Assembly: GCA_913009205.1 (NCBI GenBank)
Contig: CAJVYC010000002.1
Coordinates: 1-64,000 of the forward strand
Length of the DNA stretch: 64,000 nucleotides
Reading direction: 5' to 3'
Origin: an uncultured Fluviicola sp.
GTDB lineage: Bacteria; Bacteroidota; Bacteroidia; Flavobacteriales_D; Crocinitomicaceae
In this document: positions 62,893 to 64,000 of the stretch, piece after piece
How positions within the stretch are numbered: the first letter of the stretch is position 1
Layout of the letters: every line of letters starts with the position of its first letter
Translations under genes and position numbers: made by a program
Notes under the pieces: model-generated
Databases searched by the model: none
Told to the model about the DNA's origin: nothing
The model's input: the letters and a program-made list of their open reading frames with translations, nothing else

Positions 62893-64000
62893 ATCTCATC
62901 AATTTCTGTCGAAGTGGCCTTATTAGTTCTAAGGTACACGTATCCATATTGTAAAGCGTTCGTTGCAGCAATCAAACCAAGAATAAGAAGCAATGGTTTT
63001 ATCATTACTAAGAATTCAGTTACGGATAATACCCAAAGCATGAAGCTCGTAAATAAGACAAAGCCTGCAATAAGTGCGATTTTTTTCTTAAAATACGAAG
63101 CGGCAACGTTCCCTTTAGTAATGTACAATTGGTTTTGAACCGATGCAATCTCAGTGAAGATATAAAGTATCACAACCATGGAAATCAACCATTCAGGAAA
63201 CTCTCCTAAGCCATCTCCATTCGCATACGAGTGCAAGCCGACCAAGTAGAAGTTCACTCCAAAGAATGTAAATAGAATGGAAGAAAACCCCCAGAATGAA
63301 AGCACATTGAATGTAAATTTATCTTTCAAAGCAGGAATGTAGCGTAAGTGCAAAATGACAGCATACACTAAAACCGCAACAAGTGCCCATGTTTCCTTTG
63401 GGTCCCATCCCCAATAGCGGCCCCAAGATTCATTTGCCCATATACCACCAAGGAATGTGCCGATCGTAAGCATGAACAATCCAATGATCATTGTTATTTC
63501 GGCAACATATCTGATTTCTGCAATTTCCAATCCAATTACTTCTCCTTTTCTCTTTCCTCTAAAAATGTAAAGGATAAGATTAATAAAGCCAAGCATAAAT
63601 GAAATACCTAATGGTGCATAACTCCCAGTAATGATGGCAACGTGAATCATCAACCAATACGATTTTAACACGGGCTGAAGTGGTGTGATTTCAGGATCCA
63701 ATAAATTCATATTGGCTACCCATAAAATAAAGAAGCCCAAAAGAGTTCCTCCTGCTAATATCGCTATACTCCTCCTAGCAAAAATTAAGCTGACTAAAAC
63801 GCCAACCCAAGCAATGAAAATTATTGCTTCAAAACCATTACTCCAAGGAGCTTCTCCCGTGATCATCATTCGCATATAGATCCCGTATCCATGATACAGA
63901 AACAATATACTAGTTAGACCGATCAATACCCATCCTATTGCTTTAAAAGCTTTCTTTACTCTTTGCGTGCGACGGATAAATACCTTGAAGAAATAAATGA
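62889..64000 (-). CDS. ccsA: cytochrome c biogenesis protein CcsA (5' end beyond window)
   Basis: At least 370 codons are in the window and the frame is open to the right edge (IYFFKVFIRRTQRVKKAFKA at the visible start). The CcsA/CcmC tryptophan-rich heme-handling motif WGRYWGWDPKETWALVAVLVYA is intact, with the flanking His residues (HVAIITGSYAPLG; HLRYIPALK; VGLHSYANG). About eight membrane segments. It delivers heme for covalent attachment to apocytochromes c in System II. In this phylum it is usually a roughly 1000-residue CcsB-CcsA fusion, so several hundred residues probably lie outside the window. Confidence 0.93.
   Translation of the reverse strand, partial: IYFFKVFIRRTQRVKKAFKAIGWVLIGLTSILFLYHGYGIYMRMMITGEAPWSNGFEAIIFIAWVGVLVSLIFARRSIAILAGGTLLGFFILWVANMNLLDPEITPLQPVLKSYWLMIHVAIITGSYAPLGISFMLGFINLILYIFRGKRKGEVIGLEIAEIRYVAEITMIIGLFMLTIGTFLGGIWANESWGRYWGWDPKETWALVAVLVYAVILHLRYIPALKDKFTFNVLSFWGFSSILFTFFGVNFYLVGLHSYANGDGLGEFPEWLISMVVILYIFTEIASVQNQLYITKGNVAASYFKKKIALIAGFVLFTSFMLWVLSVTEFLVMIKPLLLILGLIAATNALQYGYVYLRTNKATSTEIDEI

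Overview
The window is AT-rich chromosomal DNA from a member of the Bacteroidota, most likely order Flavobacteriales (a Fluviicola- or Crocinitomix-like relative is my guess). The evidence is: several secreted proteins end in type IX secretion (T9SS) type A or type B sorting domains; there are SprB-like repeats; several genes follow the TTG/TAnnTTTG promoter pattern of this phylum; ribosome binding sites are weak; and there are Bacteroidota-typical genes (fused E1 alpha/beta dehydrogenase, CcsA, BshB1, bS16 with an acidic tail, fused mutase IcmF). I saw no rRNA, tRNA, CRISPR array, insertion sequence, prophage or replication origin. Both edges cut through genes: a T9SS cargo protein on the left and CcsA on the right.

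Layout. 1-4.8 kb: LamG-type secreted protein, QueD/PTPS, CDP-alcohol phosphatidyltransferase, FolE, and two small conserved proteins. 4.8-9.1 kb: NhaC antiporter divergent from a histidine-degradation operon (N-formylglutamate amidohydrolase, HutF, HutD). 9.3-17.6 kb: RluA-type pseudouridine synthase, a T9SS-cargo fossil, OmpA-like protein, HemE, Ung, a lipoprotein, a TonB-dependent receptor and an esterase. 17.7-27.9 kb: LolA, fused E1 dehydrogenase, a DREYN-repeat protein, GdhA, a large T9SS type B protein, a DUF4197 lipoprotein, a nucleoside phosphorylase and a CHAP/NlpC-like protein. 28-37.6 kb: CutC with a GH20 hexosaminidase, IcmF, an ABC-F ATPase and an endonuclease/exonuclease/phosphatase-family protein that has no normal start codon. 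38-40.6 kb: thioredoxin-like protein, then rpsP-rimM-trmN6. 41.3-50.4 kb: a FadL-type porin, an SGNH-like lipoprotein that has lost its catalytic residues, a T9SS esterase, an S9 peptidase, a GNAT acetyltransferase, a VanX-like dipeptidase and an aminotransferase. 50.5-55.7 kb: a T9SS protein, a DUF983 protein, a cysteine-rich Crp/Fnr regulator, and a three-gene group (helical lipoprotein, beta-barrel fused to a heavy-metal-associated domain, secreted CxxC thioredoxin-like protein). 55.8-64 kb: a broken DUF1905/OmdA gene, a cysteine desulfurase, a glycosyltransferase, a GreA/B-like protein, a large T9SS type B protein, BshB1 and CcsA.

The best candidate for an undescribed system is the 52.0-55.7 kb metal/redox locus: a regulator with four N-terminal cysteines, a beta-barrel protein with an in-line CxxC metal domain, an exported CxxC thioredoxin-like protein, a lipoprotein, and an orphan transcript-plus-terminator in the regulator's upstream region. 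Other strong signals are the SGNH protein with all four hallmark positions changed, near-leaderless promoters, a gene apparently starting at ATA/ATC/ATT, fossil genes broken only by in-frame stops, and a nested three-stem inverted repeat at 27993-28085. All functions are read from sequence and family knowledge; no database search was run.
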